NCBI RefSeq assembly: GCF_900114245.1
Contig: NZ_FOSK01000005.1
Span: 310,001-374,000, forward strand
Direction: 5' to 3'
DNA length: 64,000 bases
Origin: Pseudovibrio ascidiaceicola
GTDB lineage: Bacteria; Pseudomonadota; Alphaproteobacteria; Rhizobiales; Stappiaceae
Part shown: positions 8,713-17,037 of the stretch, piece by piece
Layout of the letters: each line of letters begins with the position of its first letter
How positions within the stretch are numbered: position 1 is the stretch's first letter
Program-made: the position numbers and the translations under genes
Notes under the pieces: model-generated
Database searches by the model: none
Told to the model about the DNA's origin: nothing
What the model saw: only the letters and a program-made list of their open reading frames with translations

Positions 8713-9330
8713 ATGTTGCCTAAGGCACGTCTTGTAGACCCTCTTTCCATTCCTGTGCCTGAACAGGTGCTGACTAACCGGTTGCAGATTTTAAAACCCG
8801 CTCTGGACGTAGCCGCACAGCTCACCGAAGCACGAACAGAGAGCTTCAACGATCTATTGCCGTGGTTCCATGAGGTGATGGGAGACAGGGACCAGGAAGC
8901 CAGCCAGAGTTGGCAAACAGATCAACTGGCTGAGCAAATCCGATCTTTCGAACTTAGAGAGCGGCTGCCTTTCTATATCTTTAGTGAAGATAAATTCATT
9001 GGCTACATAGAGCTCTTGCCAATCTGGCGACGTGGACAGTTCAGACTAACTTACTGGATACGTTCTCAATGGGCACGGCGTGGTTACGGATCTGAAGCCG
9101 TGAGCGCGATGGTTATTGTTGCCTTCGATGCCTTGTTTGCACGTTTAGTTACCACTGGACACGCTGAGCCGAACGAAGGTAGCGCCCGGCTTGCTCGAAA
9201 CTTGAGATTCAAGGAATATGCCCGAACTCCGCTTGCTTGTGAGTTGCCTGATGGCTCTCTCGTTTCAGGAGTAGCCTACGTGCTTCAACGCGCAGACCAC
9301 CTTAGAATCCCCGAGGTTCGATGGAGCTGA
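8713..9330 (+). CDS. GNAT family N-acetyltransferase (RimJ/RimL-like)
   Basis: A 205-residue acetyltransferase. The core GNAT elements are visible: a strand with GYIELLPIWRRGQFRLTYWI, then the acetyl-CoA loop QWARRGYGSEAVSAM (R/Q-x-x-G-x-G/A form) near residue 120, and the C-terminal NEGSARLARNLRFKEYAR helix, in which the usual Asn/Ser dyad position reads NEGSARLA. The order resembles RimJ/RimL/SpeG-type proteins that acetylate protein N-termini or small amines. No partner gene is adjacent, so the acceptor cannot be named. Confidence 0.82.
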   Translation: MLPKARLVDPLSIPVPEQVLTNRLQILKPALDVAAQLTEARTESFNDLLPWFHEVMGDRDQEASQSWQTDQLAEQIRSFELRERLPFYIFSEDKFIGYIELLPIWRRGQFRLTYWIRSQWARRGYGSEAVSAMVIVAFDALFARLVTTGHAEPNEGSARLARNLRFKEYARTPLACELPDGSLVSGVAYVLQRADHLRIPEVRWS

Positions 9331-9350
9331 TAAGCCACCTAGGCTGAGGA

Positions 9351-10316
9351 CTAACGCTCGTTATACCCTGCCAGATCGCAGCATTCCTGCCAGAGTTCTG
9401 CATTGTTTTGGACCTTCAAAATCCATGAAAGTGGAATGCCTTTGTCCGTATCTAAGCCATGTATTGCGCCAAGAACTGTGCCGATCAGAATGGAGCGGCC
9501 AGCGCTGTCTCCACCTGCCAGAATATTGGCTTCAATCGCTTCGCGGTAAGAACCTGTGTTCTTGAGAATATGAAAGCTGAGCGGCACACCCATGCCAAGG
9601 TGACACGCCCGGCCTGTGCTCTCACCGTATGCGATGGAGTCCGTTTCCGATGCGGAAAGGGCAGCCAAGAGCTTTTCCTGAATGTCAGGGTGTGCAGCAT
9701 CTGCAGCGGCAGACAGAGCGCTTTGCAAGTCCTCGCCATTCGCAACACGGTCCAGAAGATCGGCAAAGAGAAAGCCATAGGCAACTGACTCTTCATTATC
9801 GTTGGTGGAGCGGATAATTGCTTCAACCTGATCCTGCATCTGCTCGCTCTGCTCATAGGCGAATAGCACGGCTGGAATCTTGGAGAGTGCAGGAAGCTGG
9901 TCATCATCTACGCCAGAGGGAGTGAGCTTCTCATTTGCAATATTTTCCAGCGTGCCCCGTGTTGGGCGGTCGATGTATCCGTTATAGGTGCCACCAGCGC
10001 CGAAGTGGGCGGCAAAGGCTTGCTGAAATTCATCCATCTTCAAGTGCTTGTCGTGAGCCAGCAAATGCTTCAACACCAGATGAAGGTTTTCACCGTATTG
10101 GGTGAACTGGCCGTCCTGCCGGTTGGCATGAGCAAAATAAGCTGGCACGCCCTCAAAGTAAGATGGGGTCAGCGGCACGAAAGCAGCTGAATCATCATGT
10201 TCCTGCGTAACATGGTGGATACGGTCAACATCATAGAGCCAGTGCAGCCCCAATGAGGCTGCGTCCGCAACAAATGCACCAAGAAGGCTATGCGCCTTAA
10301 ACGCTTGCTGACTCAT
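9351..10316 (-). CDS. ADP-ribosylglycohydrolase family protein
   Basis: About 321 residues from ATG 10316, preceded by GGAG at a 6-base spacing; an ATG four codons upstream is less well placed. The N-terminal LLGAFVADAASLGLHWLYD segment matches the DraG-like fold opening (GxxxGDAxGxxxE in classical members). The C-terminal ILAGGDSAGRSILIGTVLGAIHG matches the second metal-binding segment (classical GGDTDTxAAxxGAxxGA). In both motifs the key metal-ligand acidic residues are partly changed (DSAGRS rather than DTDT), so this is probably a divergent member related to eukaryotic J1-crystallin-like proteins. Hydrolase activity on ADP-ribosylated targets is not assured. Confidence 0.8.
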   Translation of the reverse strand: MSQQAFKAHSLLGAFVADAASLGLHWLYDVDRIHHVTQEHDDSAAFVPLTPSYFEGVPAYFAHANRQDGQFTQYGENLHLVLKHLLAHDKHLKMDEFQQAFAAHFGAGGTYNGYIDRPTRGTLENIANEKLTPSGVDDDQLPALSKIPAVLFAYEQSEQMQDQVEAIIRSTNDNEESVAYGFLFADLLDRVANGEDLQSALSAAADAAHPDIQEKLLAALSASETDSIAYGESTGRACHLGMGVPLSFHILKNTGSYREAIEANILAGGDSAGRSILIGTVLGAIHGLDTDKGIPLSWILKVQNNAELWQECCDLAGYNER

Positions 10317-10408
10317 ACAATTCTCCATTCATTATCAAATACTTGTTGTTGGCTTCATCTAGCAAAAACTCGCAGGTTAGGCTAATCAGAAGTTTGTGCG
10401 CTGTTGGG

Positions 10409-11095
10409 CTATGTGACGCGCACCTTTTGTCCGACAGCAACTGGACCAGACTGGACAACCTTAGCATAGACGCCAAACTTAACATCGAAGTCGCGTGCAA
10501 TCGGTCTCAATATGTCTGGCTCGAATTTCAGATCATCTTGTGCGATGGTTACCATCCTGCAGCGCTCTGTTTTATGTGTCACTTCCAGCTGTACATCGCC
10601 TATTTTCAATATCCTGCCAACTAAGTCGTCATCAGTCATATGCTGCGGGGCATCTAAGATGATATTTGGTCGGAAACGGCGCTCGTCAATTTGGGCGCTT
10701 GGAGTAAGGTTTTGTAATCTTGCTACTTCCGATGAAAGCAACAAGTGCACCGGACCATCGTCAAAATGTGGAATGCTTCGCTCTGGGACGACTGTAACTG
10801 GTTGTCCAAGAAATTCAGAGAGATCATGATTGATCTTTTCCGAATTAACATCAACGAGACACCCATCTGGAAAACCAATTGACACAACTCCATCATCGGA
10901 CACAGCACGCAATGATAACAGGTTGTCAATACGTCTGAAACGCCGCGTGTTCTTGCCACTTCCAAATTTTCCTTGGTCATCAGCAATCGCGAAATGCCTA
11001 TCGCCAACCACACCTCTTTCATTAAGGTCGAGTTTATTAAGCGCTTCTCCAAGCAGTGACTTGATCGGGTAGTGCCATAGTGACTGAATTTTCAA
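10409..11095 (-). CDS. MOSC domain-containing protein
   Basis: A 228-residue protein. It begins with the MOSC N-terminal beta-barrel signature (IQSLWHYPIKSLLGEAL, then GVVGDRHFAIAD) and continues into the MOSC domain with RFRPNIILDA and the region containing a conserved cysteine (TERCRMVTI, about residue 180). MOSC proteins carry sulfur or bind molybdenum cofactor; related enzymes (mARC, YcbX, YiiM) reduce N-hydroxylated compounds. The length matches single-domain members without a ferredoxin extension. There is no molybdenum gene nearby. Confidence 0.88.
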   Translation of the reverse strand: MKIQSLWHYPIKSLLGEALNKLDLNERGVVGDRHFAIADDQGKFGSGKNTRRFRRIDNLLSLRAVSDDGVVSIGFPDGCLVDVNSEKINHDLSEFLGQPVTVVPERSIPHFDDGPVHLLLSSEVARLQNLTPSAQIDERRFRPNIILDAPQHMTDDDLVGRILKIGDVQLEVTHKTERCRMVTIAQDDLKFEPDILRPIARDFDVKFGVYAKVVQSGPVAVGQKVRVT

Positions 11096-11285
11096 AGTAA
11101 GCCCCGTGTTCGGGTTTTAAAGGCCAATATAACGAGATCTTAGGGACATCACGTCAAGACGAAGATTGGGTTGTCATTGGAATATCAACACCAGTTGTCG
11201 TTCTGATCTACACGGAAGCCCTACCTCGCTGACTTGCTCTTCGTGCATCATTGAACCTGATCAGGTGATAGCAGTCTGTCGTTCG

Positions 11286-11798
11286 CTACGTGCTTGAGGC
11301 AAGAGCGTTTTGGCTGGAGAAGTGGAGGAAGGTCATCTCTGTTCCTTGATAGTCGCCAGAACAGGTCCTGTGGGTTGCGTTGGTCAGCTCGGAGATTGTC
11401 TTTGTCCAGAATGCCAATGCTCCAGTATTCTTGGGCAGCACGCGAACTTGCCAGTCTCCCGGATGCAGCTTCAGGCATTCTTTCAGGGCCTCTTGTCCCA
11501 ATCCTAGTCGTGTGAACTTTCCAAGCACGAAGAATTGGCCCATGTCGATCAGCGTGGCGTCATAAGGATACTGTCGCACCAGCGCAAAACCTGCGATCTC
11601 ACCAGCCTGCATTATGAAATAGGGATGGTGGCCCGCCTCGTGGAAGTAAGCAAGCACGATGTTCTCATCAAACTCAAACCCACCCGCTGCAGAAACCGGC
11701 CAGTGCATGTATTTGGACATGTCATAGAGGTAGAGCTGAAACAAGTTTGTCAGCACAGGCACATCGGCCAATGTCATCGGCTTCAACTCAACAGACAT
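11286..11798 (-). CDS. GNAT family N-acetyltransferase
   Basis: 170 residues from ATG 11798, chosen because GAGGGTGG lies just upstream. The opening LKPMTLADVPVLTNLFQLYLYDMS is typical of a GNAT subgroup whose first helix is tyrosine-rich. The acetyl-CoA-binding area is near FFVLGKFTRLGLGQEAL, and the last strand carries the usual NTGALAFWTKT. The C-terminal tail (GDYQGTEMTFLHF) is also family-like. Acceptor unknown. It lies head-to-tail after the P450 start region but is separately spaced. Confidence 0.82.
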   Translation of the reverse strand: MSVELKPMTLADVPVLTNLFQLYLYDMSKYMHWPVSAAGGFEFDENIVLAYFHEAGHHPYFIMQAGEIAGFALVRQYPYDATLIDMGQFFVLGKFTRLGLGQEALKECLKLHPGDWQVRVLPKNTGALAFWTKTISELTNATHRTCSGDYQGTEMTFLHFSSQNALASST

Positions 11799-11890
11799 AA
11801 CCACCCTCACATGTCGGTCCAAATCAGCAGATCAATGCACTAGCACCGATTGAGGACTGGCGTCGAGCGGATATGATATTGAAATGTGGC

Positions 11891-13261
11891 TTAACTCCGT
11901 AGTGGCGTGACTTTGCAGACGATGGGGCGTGTTGGTGCAAGGAACAGGACGCCTTCTGGCTCCACCTTGTCGGCGTTGAGGATTTCGATGTCGAATTTTT
12001 TGACGAGGCTGGCCAGAATGAGCGTTCCCTGAAGAATGGCAGAGCTGGCCCCGGTGCACATGCGCAGGCCACGACCAAAGGGCAGGAAGCTCTTCATGAT
12101 GATGTGCTGGTCTTTGCGCATGTAGCGTTCAGGATCAAAACGGTCCGGGTTGAACCAGTATTGCTGATGTCGATGCACAATCCATGGAGACACAGTAATT
12201 TGTGCGCCTTCTTCCAAGGCTAGTTTGCCCAGCTTGATTGGTCTGCTGGCGCGACGGGTCAGGTGCGGAATAGGCGGGTAAAGCCGTAGGATCTCGCGGA
12301 AGACATTGCGGGTGTATCTGAGGCGTGAAAGCTGTTCAAACTGGATGTCATCATGCCCACCCACTTTGCAGACCTCTTCGCGGATCTTTTGTTTGGCCTC
12401 AGGACATTGAGATAGAACGAAAAACGCCCACATCAAAGCTGCAGCGGCCAACTCCTGACTGTTCAGAATAGTGGCGACGTGGTCTACGATTTGCTTGCGG
12501 GTGAAGGGGATGTTGGTTTCTGGGGAGCGGGCGATGAGGAACTTATGCAAGAAGCTGTGATGGGAAAAGCTGTTGTGCTGGATGTTGCCATCAATGAGCA
12601 TACTGACCAGATAACGCAATTGCTGGGCTGCATACATGGCCGTTTGCGGTAACTTGGGCAATTGCCAGGCTACGCCTTGCTCTGCGGTCTCACGGATCAC
12701 CTGCGAGATGCGGGTCTCGAAATCACGGGCATGGGAATTGATCTCGTTGAACACATCTGTGGGCAGCTCATTTGAAAACAACATTCTGTAAGCGATGTCT
12801 GCATTCAGGCGTCTGAGCAGCAAAGACAAGTCTATCACCCGGTTTTCATTTTGAATTTCTTCGCAATAGTCCCCGAACCGATTGATTGAATTCTGGATGT
12901 GCTCAAAGTTGACCTGCTGGGTGCGCATGGTGCCGATGGGACGGATCATATCTCGCTGGTCCACACACCGGTTGTTGCTCGTCACAATCGGATGATCGCC
13001 CAGCAACGGGCGCAGCAACTCAATCATCCCCTCAGCTTTAACGAAGATCTCGGGTTTCTCTTCAAAAATAACGGAGATGAGGTCTGGGTCGTTGATCAGG
13101 AAGTTGGGTTGCTCTGACGTGGAAATGTCAACGATATCTGCTTTGTAAAGTTCTTCTGGGAGGTGTTTAAGGAGGTTTGTTTCAACGCCGTCAAAGTCCC
13201 CCGTGCCTTCAGTGTATGGGTGAGGTGCCGGAGGGCGATATAAGCTGTTGTTTGTATCCAT
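11891..13261 (-). CDS. Cytochrome P450 with altered I-helix
   Basis: A 456-residue soluble bacterial P450. The heme-binding loop FLPFGRGLRMCTG places the cysteine ligand at residue 402. The ExxR pair is E323/R326 in FREILRLYP, and the PERF-like segment is NPDRFDPERY. The I-helix reads ILNSQELAAAALMW (265-278), where most P450s have AGxETT: the acid (E270) is kept but the oxygen-activating threonine is Leu271. This points to unusual chemistry, for example peroxide use, an oxidation driven from the substrate, or a non-monooxygenase reaction. No ferredoxin or reductase gene is adjacent. There is no signal peptide. Confidence 0.92.
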   Translation of the reverse strand: MDTNNSLYRPPAPHPYTEGTGDFDGVETNLLKHLPEELYKADIVDISTSEQPNFLINDPDLISVIFEEKPEIFVKAEGMIELLRPLLGDHPIVTSNNRCVDQRDMIRPIGTMRTQQVNFEHIQNSINRFGDYCEEIQNENRVIDLSLLLRRLNADIAYRMLFSNELPTDVFNEINSHARDFETRISQVIRETAEQGVAWQLPKLPQTAMYAAQQLRYLVSMLIDGNIQHNSFSHHSFLHKFLIARSPETNIPFTRKQIVDHVATILNSQELAAAALMWAFFVLSQCPEAKQKIREEVCKVGGHDDIQFEQLSRLRYTRNVFREILRLYPPIPHLTRRASRPIKLGKLALEEGAQITVSPWIVHRHQQYWFNPDRFDPERYMRKDQHIIMKSFLPFGRGLRMCTGASSAILQGTLILASLVKKFDIEILNADKVEPEGVLFLAPTRPIVCKVTPLRS

Positions 13262-13461
13262 AGAGCCTGACTCGATTGCATCATGATGGTCACATCGAGG
13301 GTCCTCGCGGGAAATGACCCGATCCGCGAGTGTAGTCTCCGTGGCTTTAATAATTCGCTGAAATTAACTTCGGATCATATTGAAAATACAATGCAATTAC
13401 TGGTGGTTTTGGTGAGAGGATAAAACTCCGGCGCTGCATAACTGCCATGCACTACGACATC

Positions 13462-13489
13462 TTGACAGTTTGACTTGATTTCATATAGT
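13462..13489 (+). promoter_or_regulatory. Sigma-70-type promoter with a 20-bp direct repeat
   Basis: A perfect TTGACA (13462-13467) is separated by 16 bases from TATAGT (13484-13489), 30 bases before the DUF2798 start. An AGTTTGAC repeat occurs at 13467-13474 and exactly 20 bases later at 13487-13494. It straddles the -10 element and could be bound by a repressor on one face of the helix. Confidence 0.6.
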
Positions 13490-13518
13490 TTGACCTCAAA
13501 TAAAAAAGAGATAAGTGC

Positions 13519-13788
13519 ATGAATGTTTCCCCACGAACCTATGGCTACCTGTTGCGTATCAGTATTTCGTTCTTCATGAGCATTTTGATGTCTTTTGCCA
13601 TGCTGGTGCTGAACCTCGGGTTTGTCGAAAACTTTATGGCGCTGTGGTTCAAGTCATTTTCTGTTGCCTTCGCGCTTGCCGTTGTTATCAGCTCGCTGGT
13701 CTTTCCCTTGGTGATCGCCCTGCTGTCGAAGCTTGTAAAAGTATGTGATGAGCCTGTCGAACTTCAGGAAGTGACGGAGGGCTGCTGA
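13519..13788 (+). CDS. DUF2798 small membrane protein
   Basis: 89 residues with two predicted membrane helices (about 9-33 and 44-68) joined by FVENFMALWFKSF, the DUF2798 pattern (FLRxWxxSFxVAFPxA form). A short soluble tail follows. Function is unknown for the family. A second reading frame four bases upstream overlaps it but lacks the family pattern. It has its own good promoter just upstream and probably a hairpin downstream, so it looks monocistronic. Confidence 0.85.
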   Translation: MNVSPRTYGYLLRISISFFMSILMSFAMLVLNLGFVENFMALWFKSFSVAFALAVVISSLVFPLVIALLSKLVKVCDEPVELQEVTEGC

Positions 13789-13827
13789 GCCCGCCATTCG
13801 AAAAGCAGGTTACCTGACCTAACTGTG

Positions 13828-13859
13828 ATGCAAAAAGGAGTGTCCCTTGCTTTTTGCAT
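13828..13859 (+). terminator. Hairpin after the DUF2798 gene
   Basis: A perfect 10-bp stem ATGCAAAAAG / CTTTTTGCAT with a 12-base loop. The 3' arm supplies the run of T residues, so it could work as a rho-independent terminator on the + strand. Confidence 0.55.
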
Positions 13860-13866
13860 TTGCTTT

Positions 13867-13878
13867 GTGATGCATCAC
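13867..13878. promoter_or_regulatory. Perfect 12-bp palindrome upstream of the EamA exporter
   Basis: GTGATGCATCAC reads the same on both strands and lies 124 bases before the exporter start. Half of it (TGATGCA) also occurs at 13827-13833, at the base of the preceding hairpin. It looks like an operator for a dimeric regulator, unidentified here. Confidence 0.35.
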
Positions 13879-14001
13879 CGTATACGTGCATTATTGATGT
13901 CGATTGGCATCCAAGAATTCTTTTCAGCACATTTCCTCCCTTTGCATTCGCTTTCTGGTTCGCCTCGGTAAGCGGATTTGTGCTGCTAACAAGGACAAAA
14001 A

Positions 14002-14934
14002 ATGGCTCAGTTCCTCAGCAAGCGAAACATGGGTATCGCGCTTACGATCCTGTCTACGCTGATCTTTGCGATGCAGGATGCGATCACCAAGCAGCTCGTG
14101 TCAGACCATCCGGTCTGGTTCATCATGATGGTTCGCTTCTGGGTGTTGCTGGTGATTGCGGTTGGCTGGGCCATGATCAGCGAACAAGGGCTCTATAATG
14201 TGGTGCGCACCAAACGTCCGGTGCTTCAGATTGTTCGCGGCCTTCTGCTGTTTGCTGAAATTTGCCTGATCACTTTCGCCTTCAGCATGCTTGGACTGGC
14301 CGATGTGACCGCAATTTTTCAAGCTCATCCGTTGATCGTGACAGGGCTTGCGGCTCTCTTCCTTGGTGAGACGGTTGGCTGGCGCCGCATTCTGGCAATG
14401 TTTTGCGGTATGGCGGGCTTACTGGTGATGCTGCAGCCGGATGGCAATATCGGTGGTTGGGGCGCTGTAGTGGCGCTGGCTGCCTCGGTCAGCTTCGCGC
14501 TGTACCAGCTGTTTACGCGGGTTGCGAGCCAGGATGACAGCGCGCTCACGTCTTTCCTTTATGTTGGCATCGTGGGTACAGTTCTCTCCACCATCATCGG
14601 CTCTCAACACATGATGGCGTTTGATGAAGTGGAATGGGCGCTGCTGCTTGGCATTTGCGCAACGGGCACGTCCGCACACTTCCTGCTGATGAAGGCACTT
14701 TCGCTGGCGCAGGCAAGCGACATTCAGCCGTTCAACTACCTTCAGCTGGTCTGGTCGATCCCGATCGGATTCCTCGTGTTCTCCGACCTGCCAATCTGGA
14801 GTACCATTCTCGGTGCGATCATCGTGGTGGGTGCTGGCCTGTTCTCGCTATCTCGCCAACGTATCCGTGCGGCTGAGAAGGAAACCGGGCCTGAACCTGA
14901 GACCTCAGAGGAAGTGGCTGCGCGCGCGGACTAA
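14002..14934 (+). CDS. EamA/RhaT family (DMT superfamily) transporter
   Basis: 310 residues with about ten membrane helices in two EamA repeats (roughly residues 10-140 and 150-280). The first repeat has the usual MQDAITKQLV and WFIMMVRFW segments, and the second has FALYQLFTRVAS. Such proteins export amino acids or other metabolites; the substrate cannot be read from the sequence. The C-terminal tail is charged (KETGPEPETSEE). It is convergent with the capsule locus and probably not part of it. Confidence 0.9.
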   Translation: MAQFLSKRNMGIALTILSTLIFAMQDAITKQLVSDHPVWFIMMVRFWVLLVIAVGWAMISEQGLYNVVRTKRPVLQIVRGLLLFAEICLITFAFSMLGLADVTAIFQAHPLIVTGLAALFLGETVGWRRILAMFCGMAGLLVMLQPDGNIGGWGAVVALAASVSFALYQLFTRVASQDDSALTSFLYVGIVGTVLSTIIGSQHMMAFDEVEWALLLGICATGTSAHFLLMKALSLAQASDIQPFNYLQLVWSIPIGFLVFSDLPIWSTILGAIIVVGAGLFSLSRQRIRAAEKETGPEPETSEEVAARAD

Positions 14935-14958
14935 TGCCTTGTTCGCACGGCTGGAGAA

Positions 14959-15705
14959 TTAAAGTCTGTTGCCGCGGGCCAGAAACCTCAGAACATCACC
15001 ATTGCTGGGCCAGCTGCGATACCGCGGAGCCCGGTCATCCGGCGCCGGCGGGCAGTCGTTCTTGCCGAGAAAATGGGAGGCCACGAGCTTCCCTGTCTTT
15101 CGGAAAAGGTCCAGATTGGTGCGGAAAAGGGTTCTCTTTTCCGGCACCACAGTCGTTTCTGCCAGCACCTTGCCAGCGTCAATTTTCTGAATGCTCTCAT
15201 GCAGACTGAGGGTGAAAGCCTGCTCATTTTCTAAGATCGCATGAAAGACCGGATCCGGCCCTTTGTAGATCGGCAGTTTACCGGGATGAATGTTGTATGT
15301 CTTGTCAGCAAAACGCTCGTAAAATGCCGCATTTAAAATTTGCCCCAGATGAACCGTGAGGATCAAATCCGGCTTGCAGCACTCGATAAAGTCGAGGGTC
15401 TGAGGCGCGCTGGCGTCATTTGTCGGTAGAACAGGACATTGCAGGCTGCGAGCCCAGGTCCGCATGCTCTTCCATTTGGGGACATGTGGCATCCGGTAAG
15501 CTGGCTTTGTTACAGCGCCCAGATACCCCGCATAAAGCGGACCTGAACGGAGAAAAAGGTCCTTATATGCGCGCCAGTCGTTGCGCTTGCCCGCCACCGC
15601 CGTGCACTTCACAAGACCACAGATCTGGATTTCTGGATACGCCAGCAATGAATGTAAAGCAGCGTCAGTGTAAACGCTGGCGTTGGAAACAAGACAGATC
15701 TGCAT
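14959..15705 (-). CDS. Formyltransferase-like protein of the capsule locus
   Basis: 248 residues from ATG 15705, which has GGGGAG at a 7-base spacing. The C-terminal two thirds match the formyltransferase catalytic fold: N138 and H140 in YNIHPGKLP, and D176 in the IDAGKVL segment, correspond to the Asn-His-Asp triad of methionyl-tRNA and sugar formyltransferases. The later OB-fold domain of Fmt is absent. It follows the two KpsS-like genes in the same direction, so it probably N-formylates an amino sugar or another amine of the capsule or its lipid. Substrate is inferred from position only. Confidence 0.78.
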   Translation of the reverse strand: MQICLVSNASVYTDAALHSLLAYPEIQICGLVKCTAVAGKRNDWRAYKDLFLRSGPLYAGYLGAVTKPAYRMPHVPKWKSMRTWARSLQCPVLPTNDASAPQTLDFIECCKPDLILTVHLGQILNAAFYERFADKTYNIHPGKLPIYKGPDPVFHAILENEQAFTLSLHESIQKIDAGKVLAETTVVPEKRTLFRTNLDLFRKTGKLVASHFLGKNDCPPAPDDRAPRYRSWPSNGDVLRFLARGNRL

Positions 15706-15738
15706 GCATACTCCCCAATTGCATAAAGTGGTCGTCAA

Positions 15739-17037
15739 CTACATAAAGTAGTCGTAGGTAACGCCCATTTTCCGTGCTTTTTCCATCCTTGGCGGTTCAA
15801 CTCGTTTCAGGCGTTGCTCTGCGTAGGAGGTGGAGAGGATCTTTTCTGCTGTCCCCTTTGCTGCAGCTTCGAGACCAGCTGCATTGTATAGTGATCCGCG
15901 TACCTGAATGGTGGTTTTTAGCGCATCAATAAACTTACGGTACACATCTGGCTCCGGCGGTGTTGCTGAGTGCCAAAATGTCTCCCAGTCGCCCTGATGC
16001 GTCAGACCTTCCATGTCGTAAATCGTTGGCAAAATGCAGCAGGTTGGCACACCATATTCAAGAGCCTCAATGCCTGCTGAACTGTTGATGGTCAGCATCC
16101 CGAGGGATGGTTCAGCAAGCGCTTTGATCGTCTGCCCGTGAATAAGCTGCGTGCGTTCCTCAACACCATGCTTACGGCTGGCCTGAACAATCGCTCGCGA
16201 CAATTCCTTGAAGCGATATTCCAGTGGATGGCTCTTGAACAGCAGCAGTGTCTTTTCAGGCGCATTCTTAGCAAAGGAGGCGATGACCTTCTCAATTGCC
16301 TCATAGATGCTGGCAAAGGGAGAATGATCCCGGATCTGAAAATCCCCGTTCAGCTGCAAGGCAAAGAGATAATAAGGTGTGCCGCTTTGCTGCAACTGAT
16401 CCCAAATGACATCTGCCTCTTGCTTCCGAGTTTTGGCCTGTAGGCGTGCTTTAAGCCAGCCGCCATAAACCTGCACACGAGATTCTGTGCGATGGTTGTG
16501 GTAATGAGGAAACTTACGGGCATGAACTGCGTTATAAAGCGTGAAACCGAGCTCTTGCAGCACAATCTGCTTATAGCTGCCAGGATAAAGCACAGCGGAA
16601 GTATCTTCCGCCTGTTGTGTATCCAACTCCATTAGTTCCTGCTTGTTCTGCGGGAAATGCGAAAGCGCAGAACAGCCGCCATACTCGACAGTCATCCAAT
16701 CCGGACGCAAATAGCCAAGCTCGGTCGCAATGATGGTGACGTCCAACCGTTTTGCAACGCCGATGGCGACTTTGTGGTAGTAGCGCCGATCTCCATGAAG
16801 CAGGATATCCGTGACCCCATGCGCAACAATCAGGGCTTCCAGAAAAAGTGCCCAGTTCTCAGCAGGCTCAGAAAAGTGGATGGTTTCTGTCTGCTCCCAA
16901 TCATGGACGTCGCTGCCGCAAAAATGCACCTTAAGCGTCTTTGCGCCCAGCTCTTCCAAGTGGTGTGCGGTACGGGCATAGTATTTGGAAAGTGGACCTT
17001 GCAGTAGCAAAATGCAGCGCTTGTTTTCTGAAGTCAT
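15739..17037 (-). CDS. Capsule polysaccharide biosynthesis protein, KpsS-like (copy 2)
   Basis: 432 residues of the capsule polysaccharide biosynthesis family (Pfam PF05159; KpsS/LipB/RkpJ type). In E. coli the KpsS and KpsC proteins are beta-Kdo transferases that build the linker between lipid and polymer. The family core is HGDRRYYHKVA, then ELGYLRPDWMTVEYGG, then FKSHPLEY and the C-terminal NSSAGIEALEYGVP. It overlaps the next upstream gene by four bases (ATGA). It is clearly a paralogue of the 17034-18338 product: both share the DRRxYHxxA, GYxRPDWxTxExGG and SHFPxxx blocks. It may add a different linker sugar than its partner. Confidence 0.85.
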   Translation of the reverse strand: MTSENKRCILLLQGPLSKYYARTAHHLEELGAKTLKVHFCGSDVHDWEQTETIHFSEPAENWALFLEALIVAHGVTDILLHGDRRYYHKVAIGVAKRLDVTIIATELGYLRPDWMTVEYGGCSALSHFPQNKQELMELDTQQAEDTSAVLYPGSYKQIVLQELGFTLYNAVHARKFPHYHNHRTESRVQVYGGWLKARLQAKTRKQEADVIWDQLQQSGTPYYLFALQLNGDFQIRDHSPFASIYEAIEKVIASFAKNAPEKTLLLFKSHPLEYRFKELSRAIVQASRKHGVEERTQLIHGQTIKALAEPSLGMLTINSSAGIEALEYGVPTCCILPTIYDMEGLTHQGDWETFWHSATPPEPDVYRKFIDALKTTIQVRGSLYNAAGLEAAAKGTAEKILSTSYAEQRLKRVEPPRMEKARKMGVTYDYFM

